This document shows positions 8,318-15,197 of a stretch of DNA of 24,476 bases, in pieces. Position 1 is the stretch's first letter. Each line of letters starts with the position of its first letter. Origin of the DNA: a virus. The DNA is taken from IMG/VR virus record IMGVR_UViG_3300036985_000573, positions 1-24,476 of that record; one strand, 5' to 3'. Under the pieces are notes generated by a model that worked only from the letters and a program-made list of their open reading frames with translations, was not told the origin of the DNA and made no database searches. Made by a program: the position numbers and the translations under genes.

Positions 8318-9297
8318 TTAGTGTAGCATCCTATGCCCGGATTAATGAACGTGGGCGAGCCATCATTGTCACCGTCGAAGGCTCGCAGTGTAGCTGCCGC
8401 AGACTTCATCTCCAGCGTTGGGACAAGTGCTGCATCCACAGCCGGCGTCTCTGCCGCCACCTTAGCGGCGAGCCCTGCACAGATAGCCTCCAGCCAACGC
8501 TGTGGCACTTCCACATCTTGCTGCAGGTTCTCGGTGTCCATGATCTGCCGATGACGCCACACTATCAGTTGAGCTTGCTCAGCCGCACTGAATGGCGCAG
8601 GCCAGATGTGCATGACCGGCTCGGGTATGTCACGCTGGAACCAGTAGCTGTTAGGCCGACCGGGGAACACTTTGTTGCTCTGGGCTACGTAGGTGTCACG
8701 GTTCAGCACGCCAAAAGGTATCTCCTGCGGCATGTTGCCCAGCGTGAGAGTAGTGTAGGAAAACGCGCTGGTAGAGCTAATCCGGAAATAGTTATAGGCC
8801 AGTGCCCCAGAAACATCCGTCCAAGTGATTTCCCCAGCGCTCGCGGTGGCTGCAGAGGTGCCAACAGTCACCCAGGTAGCATTGTCATTGCTTACCGCAA
8901 AGGTCAAAGGTACTGCGGCTGCTGCCCACTTGACTCCCACAGTGCTGATGACTGAGGAGTCTGAGAAGTAGGCGGTGTAGGAATTGGCCAAGTCTACATA
9001 AGACGTTGGGGTCATTTGCTGGAGTACGCGGTAGTTGGCGTTGAGCACTTCCACCGTGCCCACAGGCAGCGTCACTATCGGCTGGTTCTCATAGAACGGC
9101 AGTATCAACTTCTCAATACACCAGCTGGGTGTCTTGACGTTGGCAAGTTCAGAGAGGAAGAGGTAGAGTGCTTCCAGCGCATAGCTGTGCATCTCTGAGG
9201 TGATGGCTTGGGCAGGCAAGCGGCAACGACGGAAAGCCGTGTCTACGACTTTCAGTGCGTTGAATGTAGTTCCGCTTATACTACCAGAAAAGGCCAT
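8314..9297 (-). CDS. Head-tail adaptor, P22 gp4-like, with inserted domain
   Basis: This 327-residue protein likely docks under the portal and closes the packaged head. The N-terminal helical region (residues 10-65: VVDTAFRRCRLPAQAI, SYALEALYLFLSELANVKTP) and the later segment PFGVLNRDTYVAQSNKVFPG, GRPNSYWFQRD and MHIWPAP match the layout of the P22 gp4-like packaged-DNA-stabilising proteins. Residues of about 108-185 look like an inserted beta domain (VPLTFAVSNDNATWVTVG ... NYFRISSTS), resembling a discoidin- or Ig-like fold. It is the first gene after a strong predicted promoter at 9354-9382. The family call is from remembered pattern, without a search. Confidence 0.75.
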   Translation of the reverse strand: MAFSGSISGTTFNALKVVDTAFRRCRLPAQAITSEMHSYALEALYLFLSELANVKTPSWCIEKLILPFYENQPIVTLPVGTVEVLNANYRVLQQMTPTSYVDLANSYTAYFSDSSVISTVGVKWAAAAVPLTFAVSNDNATWVTVGTSAATASAGEITWTDVSGALAYNYFRISSTSAFSYTTLTLGNMPQEIPFGVLNRDTYVAQSNKVFPGRPNSYWFQRDIPEPVMHIWPAPFSAAEQAQLIVWRHRQIMDTENLQQDVEVPQRWLEAICAGLAAKVAAETPAVDAALVPTLEMKSAAATLRAFDGDNDGSPTFINPGIGCYTK

Positions 9298-9353
9298 ACC
9301 AACTCCGAGTTGTAGTCAGGTTGGCCGCTGTTTCAGCACGCCCGGTTGACGCA

Positions 9354-9382
9354 ATTATAGGTTAAAAAGATTGCAAGGGCAA
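9354..9382 (-). promoter_or_regulatory. Sigma70-like promoter for the adaptor-fibre operon
   Basis: Read on the minus strand, TTGCCC (9382-9377) and a consensus TATAAT (9359-9354) are separated by exactly 17 bases. The site lies in a 92-base gap, one of the larger gaps in the structural region, about 57 bases upstream of the adaptor start. The 10 box is perfect and the 35 box matches 4 of 6 positions. Confidence 0.75.
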
Positions 9383-9389
9383 CACTTTA

Positions 9390-9800
9390 TCACTTGCAGG
9401 CTTTTCCACCCTTTTTCATACCCACCAGCGGCCCCAACGGAGCCACAGGTACTGACCGACGCGCAGGTGCTACTACTTTGGAAGTCTGTAGCAACTCCTC
9501 GCGCTGCATACGCGGAGCCTCCTCCCGCTCATGCTTGACCATAGCCTTGCGGCTGGGGTAGCGTTCTTTAGTGGCCTTCTCAAGCACCGGGCCACCTTTC
9601 TTCATCTTAGCGGCTTCAGTCGCCTCTTGCCTGGCGATGCGGGCCAAGGTACTGGCGTGCTCTAACTCTTGAGCTTTGTCGCCCTTGGCAACACCGCCCG
9701 CAGCCATTTTCTTAACTGGCCCACCTCGGCAGTACGCGGAGACCTGTACCTTGGGAGAACCGAAGTCAAAGTCTTTGACGTACTGGAGTGTCTTACCCAT
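9390..9800 (-). CDS. Basic, lysine- and glycine-rich protein, unknown
   Basis: This 136-residue, strongly basic protein contains repeated KKGG and GGPV elements (RGGPVKKMAAGG, KMKKGGPVLEK, and MKKGGKACK at the end) around a charged helical centre (residues of about 40-110). The ATG has AGGAG six bases upstream. It is the last gene before the 9.35 kb promoter. Basic, glycine-containing proteins of this kind are frequent in phage virion modules and may bind DNA or be ejected, but I do not recognise the family. Confidence 0.75.
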   Translation of the reverse strand: MGKTLQYVKDFDFGSPKVQVSAYCRGGPVKKMAAGGVAKGDKAQELEHASTLARIARQEATEAAKMKKGGPVLEKATKERYPSRKAMVKHEREEAPRMQREELLQTSKVVAPARRSVPVAPLGPLVGMKKGGKACK

Positions 9801-9809
9801 GATAGGCTC

Positions 9810-10427
9810 CTACTTGGTAGACTGTTGAACAATGGTCAAGCGCAGTGTGCCTGTGCCAGAGTTGATCTTGTAGCGTAAGGCCCGCATCAGCGTGGTGCTG
9901 GAGGCGGTTTGGCTTGCGGTTGCCCCCGTCAGTGCTGCTGTGGGATGAGCAACTGCAGTGCGCTGAAACGTATGATCCCATGGATCTTCGTTGGTGTACT
10001 GAATTGAGTAGTTGGCCGTACCTGTAAGCGTAGCCGACACCGTAGTCACCTGATTCGGGGTGTAGATGTCCATAGGGATCCACTCGCTGTAACCGGATTG
10101 CGCAATGCCCGCAGTCACGTTACCTGTAGTGGCTGCGCTCACAGTAATTGAACTCACTGAGGCATAAACCAGAAGGCTTGTGGCAGTGGCTGTATCAAGG
10201 CCCACAATCGTCTCACTTTGAGCGGTTCCGTCTAGCCCCAGACCCGTGACGGTAAAGAGGATGGCTGTTTCGTCAGCGGCGGAGGTGATAGTGACAAAGC
10301 GTGGCGGAGTCAGGGTCAGCGTAGCAGTGAGCGTTAGGGCTCCTGCCCCCGTGGGCTTTTGACTGGCCGCTAGGTAGTTAGCTACAGCCGCGCTGTAGCT
10401 AGGGGTTATCAGTTGGATTGGGCGCAT
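9810..10427 (-). CDS. Probable virion structural protein, unknown
   Basis: This 205-residue protein begins MRPIQLITPSYSAAVANYL and is rich in threonine, alanine and serine with alternating beta-forming stretches (LTLTATLTLTP, TSLLVYASVSSITVSAATTG). It contains no catalytic motif, signal peptide or membrane helix. The ATG has GGAG seven bases upstream and lies inside the 3' end of the 60-residue gene, which it overlaps by 29 bases. Its position after the capsid block suggests a head decoration, neck or minor tail component. Confidence 0.75.
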   Translation of the reverse strand: MRPIQLITPSYSAAVANYLAASQKPTGAGALTLTATLTLTPPRFVTITSAADETAILFTVTGLGLDGTAQSETIVGLDTATATSLLVYASVSSITVSAATTGNVTAGIAQSGYSEWIPMDIYTPNQVTTVSATLTGTANYSIQYTNEDPWDHTFQRTAVAHPTAALTGATASQTASSTTLMRALRYKINSGTGTLRLTIVQQSTK

Positions 10428-10581
10428 CTTGTTTCTCCGGTTCGGGTTCGATCAATTTGGCGATGAGCGTTTTGTAAGCGGAGATTGCCCCATCAGCCTG
10501 GATCAAGAAGGTCTTGGCCTTCTCAATCTCTTGCTGCAGATCGGCAATCTCAGCCCGCAAGAACTCTTGCGTTATGACCAT
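10399..10581 (-). CDS. Small coiled-coil protein, unknown
   Basis: This 60-residue protein is predicted to be one long amphipathic helix (EFLRAEIADLQQEIEKAKTF) with a short acidic, proline-rich tail (EPEPEKQDAPNPTD). The ATG follows the stop of the 192-residue gene almost directly, with no clear ribosome site, so translational coupling is likely. Its 3' end overlaps the next gene by 29 bases in another frame. Small helical proteins in this position may be oligomerisation or head-neck factors; function is unknown. Confidence 0.72.
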   Translation of the reverse strand: MVITQEFLRAEIADLQQEIEKAKTFLIQADGAISAYKTLIAKLIEPEPEKQDAPNPTDNP

Positions 10582-10583
10582 GA

Positions 10584-11162
10584 TTAAGACGCTGCGGAGT
10601 TAGCCATGATCCAGTACGGAGTACCGTCATGCGCGATGATTGGAATCACGTGGCTTGAAGCGGCCAGCACCCCTGCGGCAACCATCGCTTTGGGGATGTT
10701 CATCAAGTAGCTGATGGTGCCCGTGCCAGAATTGGTGCAGCGCATGAACGATGCGTTCGTCCAAGTGCCGCCCGTAGCGAAGTCCGAGTCAAACTGAACC
10801 GCAGCCAGCGTGCCCCCGGGGTTTGTAGATGTACCACCGATGGTGAACCGGCCCGCATTGCCTGCGCCTGCAACCGTACCTGAGCCGTTGATCGACAGTG
10901 AATTGTGCACACCATTGATCGTGCCCCCAGCCGCCGCGCCTGCGCCAGTCACAACAGTGAAGTTGCGTGCCGTTTCACCCGAACCAGTCGAGGTGAACGT
11001 GAGCTTTTGGTAGTTGAGGCGCGTATCCCCCGAAGCTACAGACGTTGTGCCGTAACTGGAAGTAACGTTGCGGGCAGTGGTGACCGCGATAGGGGATGCG
11101 GATGTCCCATTGATGAAACCGTTCAACGATTTGATCGGACCTGACCAAGTAGTTTGACTCAT
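10584..11162 (-). CDS. Probable virion structural protein, beta-rich
   Basis: This 192-residue protein begins MSQTTWSGPIKSLNGFINGT and is rich in threonine, glycine, serine and alanine. Its centre (SLSINGSGTVAGAGNAGRFT) looks like a beta-sandwich or beta-helix surface protein, and the C-terminus contains HVIPIIAHDGTPYWIM. The ATG has TAGGAAATACATC upstream. As the first full-length gene after the major capsid protein it could be a head fibre or decoration protein, but I do not recognise the family. Confidence 0.76.
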   Translation of the reverse strand: MSQTTWSGPIKSLNGFINGTSASPIAVTTARNVTSSYGTTSVASGDTRLNYQKLTFTSTGSGETARNFTVVTGAGAAAGGTINGVHNSLSINGSGTVAGAGNAGRFTIGGTSTNPGGTLAAVQFDSDFATGGTWTNASFMRCTNSGTGTISYLMNIPKAMVAAGVLAASSHVIPIIAHDGTPYWIMANSAAS

Positions 11163-11180
11163 GATGTATTTCCTAACATG

Positions 11181-11270
11181 CTAGTCTGATGCGTATGTCT
11201 GCATGTCGTCAGCCGGGACAAATTGGCTGTCATACGCATCGAGTTCGTCCCCAGAAAGGGCCGGGTTCAT
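11181..11270 (-). CDS. Possible 29-residue small ORF
   Basis: A frame from the ATG at 11270 to a TAG at 11181 encodes MNPALSGDELDAYDSQFVPA and nine further residues. GGGAG lies only two bases before the ATG and AGGG about nine bases before it, so the ribosome site is ambiguous. The start codon lies in the loop of the hairpin at 11255-11285, which would hinder initiation. The acidic product resembles nothing I know. It fills most of the 140-base gap after the capsid gene, where a conserved small gene would be expected if it is real. Confidence 0.35.
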   Translation of the reverse strand: MNPALSGDELDAYDSQFVPADDMQTYASD

Positions 11271-11285
11271 AACTCCCAGCCCTTT
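11255..11285 (-). terminator. Strong hairpin after the major capsid gene
   Basis: On the minus strand AAAGGGCTGGG and CCCGGCCCTTT form an 11-base-pair stem (one G-T wobble) with a 9-base loop, starting about 17 bases after the capsid stop codon. No long T-run follows, so it is a weak candidate as an intrinsic terminator. It may act as an RNA-stabilising or attenuating structure that raises capsid mRNA relative to downstream genes. Confidence 0.5.
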
Positions 11286-11302
11286 GAAGTGACGACGTCT
11301 AG

Positions 11303-12217
11303 TTAGACGCCAGCAGTACCGTACACGCCGCGCGGATCGGTCCAGCCCAGCACATAACGCTCAGTGGCCTTGTAGCGCATGGAGTCGGTTTCGAAGTCGC
11401 CTTCCATGCTCTTCTCCAGCGCACGACGCATCAGAAGCTTCAGGCCTTCCGGTGCATCGGTCTGTACCCACCAGGCGGTGGTCGACGTGATACGCGAGAG
11501 GTTGGCTTGACCATCAGCCAGCAAGCCCATGGACTTGACCGGGTTGATGTCGTTGTCAGCCGTGCCGGTGCGCAACACGCTCTTGAGCAGAACTTCTGCC
11601 TGGAACACATTGCTCGGGCCGGAGACGATCTTCTTCGGCTGCAGGCGGATACGCTTGCCGTTGTTGTCAACTGCGTTGCGGATCTGAATCAGCATCTGCT
11701 CAAGCGAAGTCTGCGACAGAGCCGCAGCGGTGCTCAGCTGGTTGCTGAAGGAACCGTTCACCAACGGATGGTCGGTAGCCACAAGAGACTTGCCGTCGCC
11801 ACCTAGATACGCGCCGTTGAAGGCTCGGTTCAGGATGTTGGCTGCAAGCGTCTCCTTCGTCTCAATCAGCGACTGAGCCAAGTGCTTGGCATAGGTCTGA
11901 CCGATACGAATGTGGTCGCCGTCTTCCACCAGGACCTTGGTCAGCGCGAACGCCAAACCATAGACCTTGTACAGGTAGCGCTGCAGGAACAACACGCCGC
12001 CCGATTGGTACGTCACCGCCATGCCGTCGGGCAGTTCCGGAGCCGCGCCGAAGCCGTACAGGACGGGCTCTTCGTGGTAATTCCGGGGAATGCCTTTTTG
12101 TTCACGGAAGACCATCTTCCACTCGTCAGCACGCTGTTCGTAAACACCGTCAAACACCTCGTTGAGAATGGGCTCAACAACGGACCGGAAGTCCGTACTA
12201 CGCATTGGGGTAGCCAT
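11303..12217 (-). CDS. Major capsid protein
   Basis: This 304-residue protein fits phage major head subunits with the HK97-type fold, in particular the Mu gpT-like group. It has an N-terminal arm (RSTDFRSVVEPILNEVFDG), a tyrosine-rich region (ILQRYLYKVYGLAFALTKVL in essence), an E-loop-like segment (AYLGGDGKSLVATDHPLVNG) and an A-domain core (KRIRLQPKKIVSGPSNVFQA). The ATG has a near-perfect ribosome site (AAGGAGG, 8 bases before it), the strongest in the window and fitting for the most abundant virion protein. It follows the probable decoration protein and precedes a strong hairpin. Confidence 0.9.
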   Translation of the reverse strand: MATPMRSTDFRSVVEPILNEVFDGVYEQRADEWKMVFREQKGIPRNYHEEPVLYGFGAAPELPDGMAVTYQSGGVLFLQRYLYKVYGLAFALTKVLVEDGDHIRIGQTYAKHLAQSLIETKETLAANILNRAFNGAYLGGDGKSLVATDHPLVNGSFSNQLSTAAALSQTSLEQMLIQIRNAVDNNGKRIRLQPKKIVSGPSNVFQAEVLLKSVLRTGTADNDINPVKSMGLLADGQANLSRITSTTAWWVQTDAPEGLKLLMRRALEKSMEGDFETDSMRYKATERYVLGWTDPRGVYGTAGV

Positions 12218-12230
12218 GGTTTAGCCCTCC

Positions 12231-12830
12231 TTAGATCGAGTTGACGGATGCTTTGTAGTGATGTTCGTTAATCCGAACAGTCGCTACAACGTAGGCGTCA
12301 GTGAGTGAATCGGCCACGCCGTAAGCAAAGCCAGTGATCTGGAATTGACCAGAAGTGGCTTGAATAACGGTGAGGGACGTGGAAGACAAGCCCGTGGAGG
12401 TAGAACCACCTGGAGCAGTCTGCCCCCAGTCACACTCTTCGCCGACGGCAGTTTGCACTGTAGTCGTACCAGGTGTGCCTGGATTGGCGTACTGGACGTC
12501 AAAGAGCGTCTCAGGATCATCGTATACATAGGCACGAATGTTGGTTGCAGTGGTCCCTGTTGGCCAGAAGTTCGACACAGTGGGCTTGCCCAAAGAGTCG
12601 TTGTACTCCACACCGGCAAAGATACCGAGCAGCAAGATGCCGTCAACGGTGCCCGTGCGGGCGCCGTCAGAAGTACCCAGCTGAATAACACCGTCGTCCA
12701 TCAGCTTCACGGGGTCGCCCATGAAGATATTGGCCGCGTAGGTGGACGCGATCGTGTAGGCTTTCGGGCGCATCTGACCACTGTTGTGGAAAGACGGGCG
12801 GAAGCCAAAAGGTGCGCTAGTCGAAGACAT
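12231..12830 (-). CDS. Probable capsid decoration or head-stabilising protein
   Basis: This 199-residue protein begins MSSTSAPFGFRPSFHNSGQM, followed by YTIASTYAANIFMGDPVKL and GILLLGIFAGVEY. The pattern of APFGFRP with a later GDPV and GIFAG segment is familiar from proteins encoded directly upstream of capsid genes in many environmental podoviruses, usually taken as decoration or structural proteins. The body is beta-rich with a threonine- and glycine-rich stretch near residue 145. The ATG has GGAG eight bases upstream, and the stop lies 13 bases before the capsid start. Confidence 0.75.
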   Translation of the reverse strand: MSSTSAPFGFRPSFHNSGQMRPKAYTIASTYAANIFMGDPVKLMDDGVIQLGTSDGARTGTVDGILLLGIFAGVEYNDSLGKPTVSNFWPTGTTATNIRAYVYDDPETLFDVQYANPGTPGTTTVQTAVGEECDWGQTAPGGSTSTGLSSTSLTVIQATSGQFQITGFAYGVADSLTDAYVVATVRINEHHYKASVNSI

Positions 12831-12865
12831 TAGCTTACTCCTTATTGGGATTGAACATTAACACA

Positions 12866-13396
12866 TCAGGAGAGCTCAAACTGAGCACTCCGGCGTTGTC
12901 CCATTTCCGTGTTGCCATCTCCCATCGTCAACCTTGATTTAGACACACGTGCCTGTTCCTCCATGAACTCAGCTGTATCAGTGAGTTTTTCTTCCTCCCG
13001 CAGGGGAGCGTCATGGTGGGCTTCCTGCATGTACTTCTCGTACAGGCTCATCGGAAGTTTGAAAGCGAGCATCTCATTAACCCCGATGAGTCCAGCCCAG
13101 TCGCCCGTCTTGAGCGTCGCATATTCCCAGCCCGGAACGTCTTCGGGCTTGATGGGCTGGTAGCCCAAGCGGATGCGAGTGTGGATTGAGTCTCGTGGAT
13201 TAGTAGTTGTGAGCCAGCAAGCGTGCCAGCCCGGGATCTTTGGCAAGTCCGGTAGTGAGGACTGGAAAAACTGATGTCGAAACATCTCAACCCGCTCATC
13301 ATCGGACAACTCGCGATTTTCAGTCTTCGGGCGGTCTTCCACAGCCCGGCTATCACGATTGTCACCAGCAGATTTCTTCAAGCGTTCGTCTGACAT
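12866..13396 (-). CDS. Conserved head-region protein, unknown
   Basis: This 176-residue protein has a charged, disordered N-terminus, a short conserved-looking core (residues of about 45-120: PKIPGWHACWLTTTNPRDSI, RLGYQPIKPEDVPGWEYATL) and a charged helical C-terminus. Proteins with this core lie between scaffold and capsid genes in related phages, so a head assembly role is plausible; it has no enzymatic motif I can see. The ATG has AAAGGAG upstream. It is the first gene after the AT-rich promoter-like gap at 13.4 kb, together with the decoration and capsid genes. Confidence 0.78.
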   Translation of the reverse strand: MSDERLKKSAGDNRDSRAVEDRPKTENRELSDDERVEMFRHQFFQSSLPDLPKIPGWHACWLTTTNPRDSIHTRIRLGYQPIKPEDVPGWEYATLKTGDWAGLIGVNEMLAFKLPMSLYEKYMQEAHHDAPLREEEKLTDTAEFMEEQARVSKSRLTMGDGNTEMGQRRSAQFELS

Positions 13397-13420
13397 TTCT
13401 CGCTCCTTTCAGCGATTGAC

Positions 13421-13452
13421 GGAATTATATATCTAATTCCAGAAAATTAAAA
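13421..13452 (-). promoter_or_regulatory. Promoter-like site with palindrome before capsid block
   Basis: The 72-base gap after the scaffold gene is strikingly AT-rich. On the minus strand it has a perfect TATAAT (13429-13424) with a weak 35 box TTTTAA 17 bases upstream (13452-13447). The 10 box lies within a perfect inverted repeat GGAATTA-6-TAATTCC (13421-13440). A regulator bound there would block RNA polymerase, or the palindrome may be an operator for a phage activator; this is inference. Confidence 0.5.
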
Positions 13453-13468
13453 CTATTTTGGGGACAGA

Positions 13469-14416
13469 CTAAGCGTGAGCTTTGTCATATTCAGCATACC
13501 GACGGGCATACTTGACACGCAGTACTGGGTCATCCCAGACTCCGGCATCGATAAGCGCCTGTTTACGGTCCGGGCTCAAGTACACCTCCTGTCGAGTTGA
13601 AGTCGGGGCGTGTTCTCGTCCCGATCCTACAGTCGGCCCACCTCTTGGAGTCCGTTCTTCTTTCTCGGCTGTCGGGAGATTCTTAAACTTCTCGGGAAGC
13701 CGGCGGGCCGCGCGCTTCTTGAGCTCATTCCAGTACTCTTCCGTTTGGGGATTATAGCCGTCACCACTGAGCGCCCTATCTATGGCTAGTACAATAGAAG
13801 ACTCCTCGTCTCGGCCCTGGGGGTCATACCACTTGTTGTCGTCCAAGAACTTCTTGGCATAGTGCATGGTGAGGTCGTCGGGTTTGGCCTCAGAAGTAAT
13901 AGGTCGCTGAGTCGCTTGTTGTTTGACTTGGTTTAATTGACGAACTCGCTCCATTGCTTGGTCACGATAGCCAAGAGCTTTGGTTACATCTGCCCCGTTG
14001 CCTTGTTCGATAGCTTTCGCAATCACTTGCTCAGCCATTCGAGTCTCTTCTTGGGCCTGTTGAAGTTGGGTATCAAGATTGCCTAGATCAGCCTGATATG
14101 CCCGCTGCTCTTGGGCCGACATGCGGCGCTCAAGTTCATCGTTGCGCTTGCGCAGGAAGTCCATCTCCAACTTATCCCGAGAGATTGCTTTGTCTCTGCG
14201 GTCTTTCCGTTCGAGTTTCTCCAGACGCCGACGTTCCCGGATAACTTCTCGCTCTTTGTCCGTTTCGCCCTCTTCGGACTTGACTACAGGAGAGTCATCT
14301 TCCTCGTCATGGTCATCAGAGTCTTCTCCCAATTTGACTTCGGGTTTCTCTTCGACGATAACAATGTCTTGGTCTTTACCCTTGACTTCGTCGTCTTCTT
14401 TCATCACATCAGCCAT
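13469..14416 (-). CDS. Head scaffolding-like protein
   Basis: This 315-residue protein has a highly acidic N-terminus (residues 1-50), a long charged coiled-coil (about 52-170: EREVIRERRRLEKLERKDRR, NDELERRMSAQEQRAYQADL) and a C-terminal segment LSPDRKQALIDAGVWDDPVL near the end. This composition, the small C-terminal binding element and the place just before the capsid genes fit phage scaffolding proteins, which guide procapsid assembly and then leave or are cleaved. No protease domain is visible in it. A strong ribosome site (GAAAGGAGATGATTC) precedes the ATG. The call is by composition and context. Confidence 0.83.
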   Translation of the reverse strand: MADVMKEDDEVKGKDQDIVIVEEKPEVKLGEDSDDHDEEDDSPVVKSEEGETDKEREVIRERRRLEKLERKDRRDKAISRDKLEMDFLRKRNDELERRMSAQEQRAYQADLGNLDTQLQQAQEETRMAEQVIAKAIEQGNGADVTKALGYRDQAMERVRQLNQVKQQATQRPITSEAKPDDLTMHYAKKFLDDNKWYDPQGRDEESSIVLAIDRALSGDGYNPQTEEYWNELKKRAARRLPEKFKNLPTAEKEERTPRGGPTVGSGREHAPTSTRQEVYLSPDRKQALIDAGVWDDPVLRVKYARRYAEYDKAHA

Positions 14417-14429
14417 GAATCATCTCCTT

Positions 14430-14840
14430 TCAGATGAATGCTCGGATCGCCAGTGGGTCGCCTTTGACGCTCCCAATGATGTCGAGGTCGTTGAAAATAA
14501 CAAATAGCGCGGATTCGCCATTTGGCAAGGGCACCTCCCAGCGATCACCTCCGTATTTGGCCACACGCACATAGTCGCCCGGTTTGCACCAGTCGCCTTC
14601 GGGCCATGCCGCCATGGTATTGCGATTCTTGAAGGCCAGCGGCCCAACAGAGACCACTTTACCAACTTGGGTATTCCACTTTTCGGTGTCTTTTGTACCT
14701 GTGTCTAGGTAGATACCAGATGCAGTGCGATTCTTTGCAGACCGAATTTGCACCAGAACACGGCTCCCGAAAGGCTGAATTCCAGCTTCTGCAGCTGGGA
14801 AAGCCTCCGCCAATGCGTTCTCAGAGGTCATTGTCACCAT
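14430..14840 (-). CDS. Phage GroES-like co-chaperonin
   Basis: The 136-residue product matches the Cpn10 layout: FGSRVLVQIRSAKNRTASGI (compare the GroES start PLHDRVIVKR), a mobile-loop region with GIYLDTGTKD, then TQVGKVVSVGPLAF, GDWCKPGDYVRVAKYGGDRW and ALFVIFNDLDIIGSV at the end. GroES caps GroEL during folding; phage versions (T4 gp31 is the known example) replace the host cap to fold capsid protein. I choose the ATG at 14840, four bases after GAGGAG; the ATG at 14831 (MTSEN) is an alternative. An insertion of roughly 15 residues (KNRNTMAAWPEGDWC) separates the usual dome segments. No groEL lies in the window, so the host chaperonin is presumably used. Confidence 0.87.
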   Translation of the reverse strand: MVTMTSENALAEAFPAAEAGIQPFGSRVLVQIRSAKNRTASGIYLDTGTKDTEKWNTQVGKVVSVGPLAFKNRNTMAAWPEGDWCKPGDYVRVAKYGGDRWEVPLPNGESALFVIFNDLDIIGSVKGDPLAIRAFI

Positions 14841-15018
14841 TCTTCTCCTCGTTAAGTAGTGAAAGAAGTACGTTAATAGAAGCCTCGTAACCACTTACGA
14901 CGCCTACTCGGAGCCCGTACTCAAAGCTATCTCGATTCTGTGGACGCTTCAAAGCATCCACGGCATACTGCGCCTGATCGGCCTTAAGCTGATTCAGGAG
15001 TCTAGTCGCAAGATTCAC
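14821..15018 (-). CDS. Small helical protein, unknown
   Basis: This 65-residue protein starts at a GTG that overlaps the stop of the 34-codon gene as GTGA and ends inside the GroES-like gene start. It contains QAQYAVDALKRPQNRDSFEY and GYEASINVLLSLLNEEKNGD, two amphipathic helices. The tyrosine- and arginine-rich sequence looks constrained. It overlaps the GroES-like frame by 20 bases, suggesting coupled translation. The function is unknown; context suggests virion assembly. Confidence 0.78.
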   Translation of the reverse strand: MNLATRLLNQLKADQAQYAVDALKRPQNRDSFEYGLRVGVVSGYEASINVLLSLLNEEKNGDNDL

Positions 15019-15119
15019 GCTGGAGTCTTAGGACCAGATTGGGGGATGGGCTGGTTTACGGGCTTGCCTTGAGCCAGGCGTTTGTGCTGTGGAAGCAGTG
15101 CGTCGTCAGTTGCGTACAT
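15015..15119 (-). CDS. 34-residue small protein, unknown
   Basis: A short frame begins at the ATG complementary to 15117-15119 and ends at TGA 15015. The product starts MYATDDALLPQHKRLAQGKP and ends in a proline-rich tail. It has a strong ribosome site (AGAAAGGA, about six bases before ATG), and its stop overlaps the GTG of the next gene as GTGA. The ribosome site, coupling and strand make it a credible gene despite its size. No function can be inferred. Confidence 0.65.
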   Translation of the reverse strand: MYATDDALLPQHKRLAQGKPVNQPIPQSGPKTPA

Positions 15120-15141
15120 GGTGTTTCCTTTCTAGGGGTTG

Positions 15142-15197
15142 GGGACTATGGATTCGGGACTATGGATTCGGGACTATGGATTCGGGACTATGGATTC
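15142..15197. repeat. Four tandem 14-bp repeats at the portal stop codon
   Basis: The unit GGGACTATGGATTC is repeated exactly four times. On the minus strand it reads GAATCCATAGTCCC, so the first copy encodes the last portal residues and its TAG stop, and three further copies fill the gap before the 34-codon gene. Because the stop is in the first copy, changes in copy number would not alter the portal. Confidence 0.92.
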
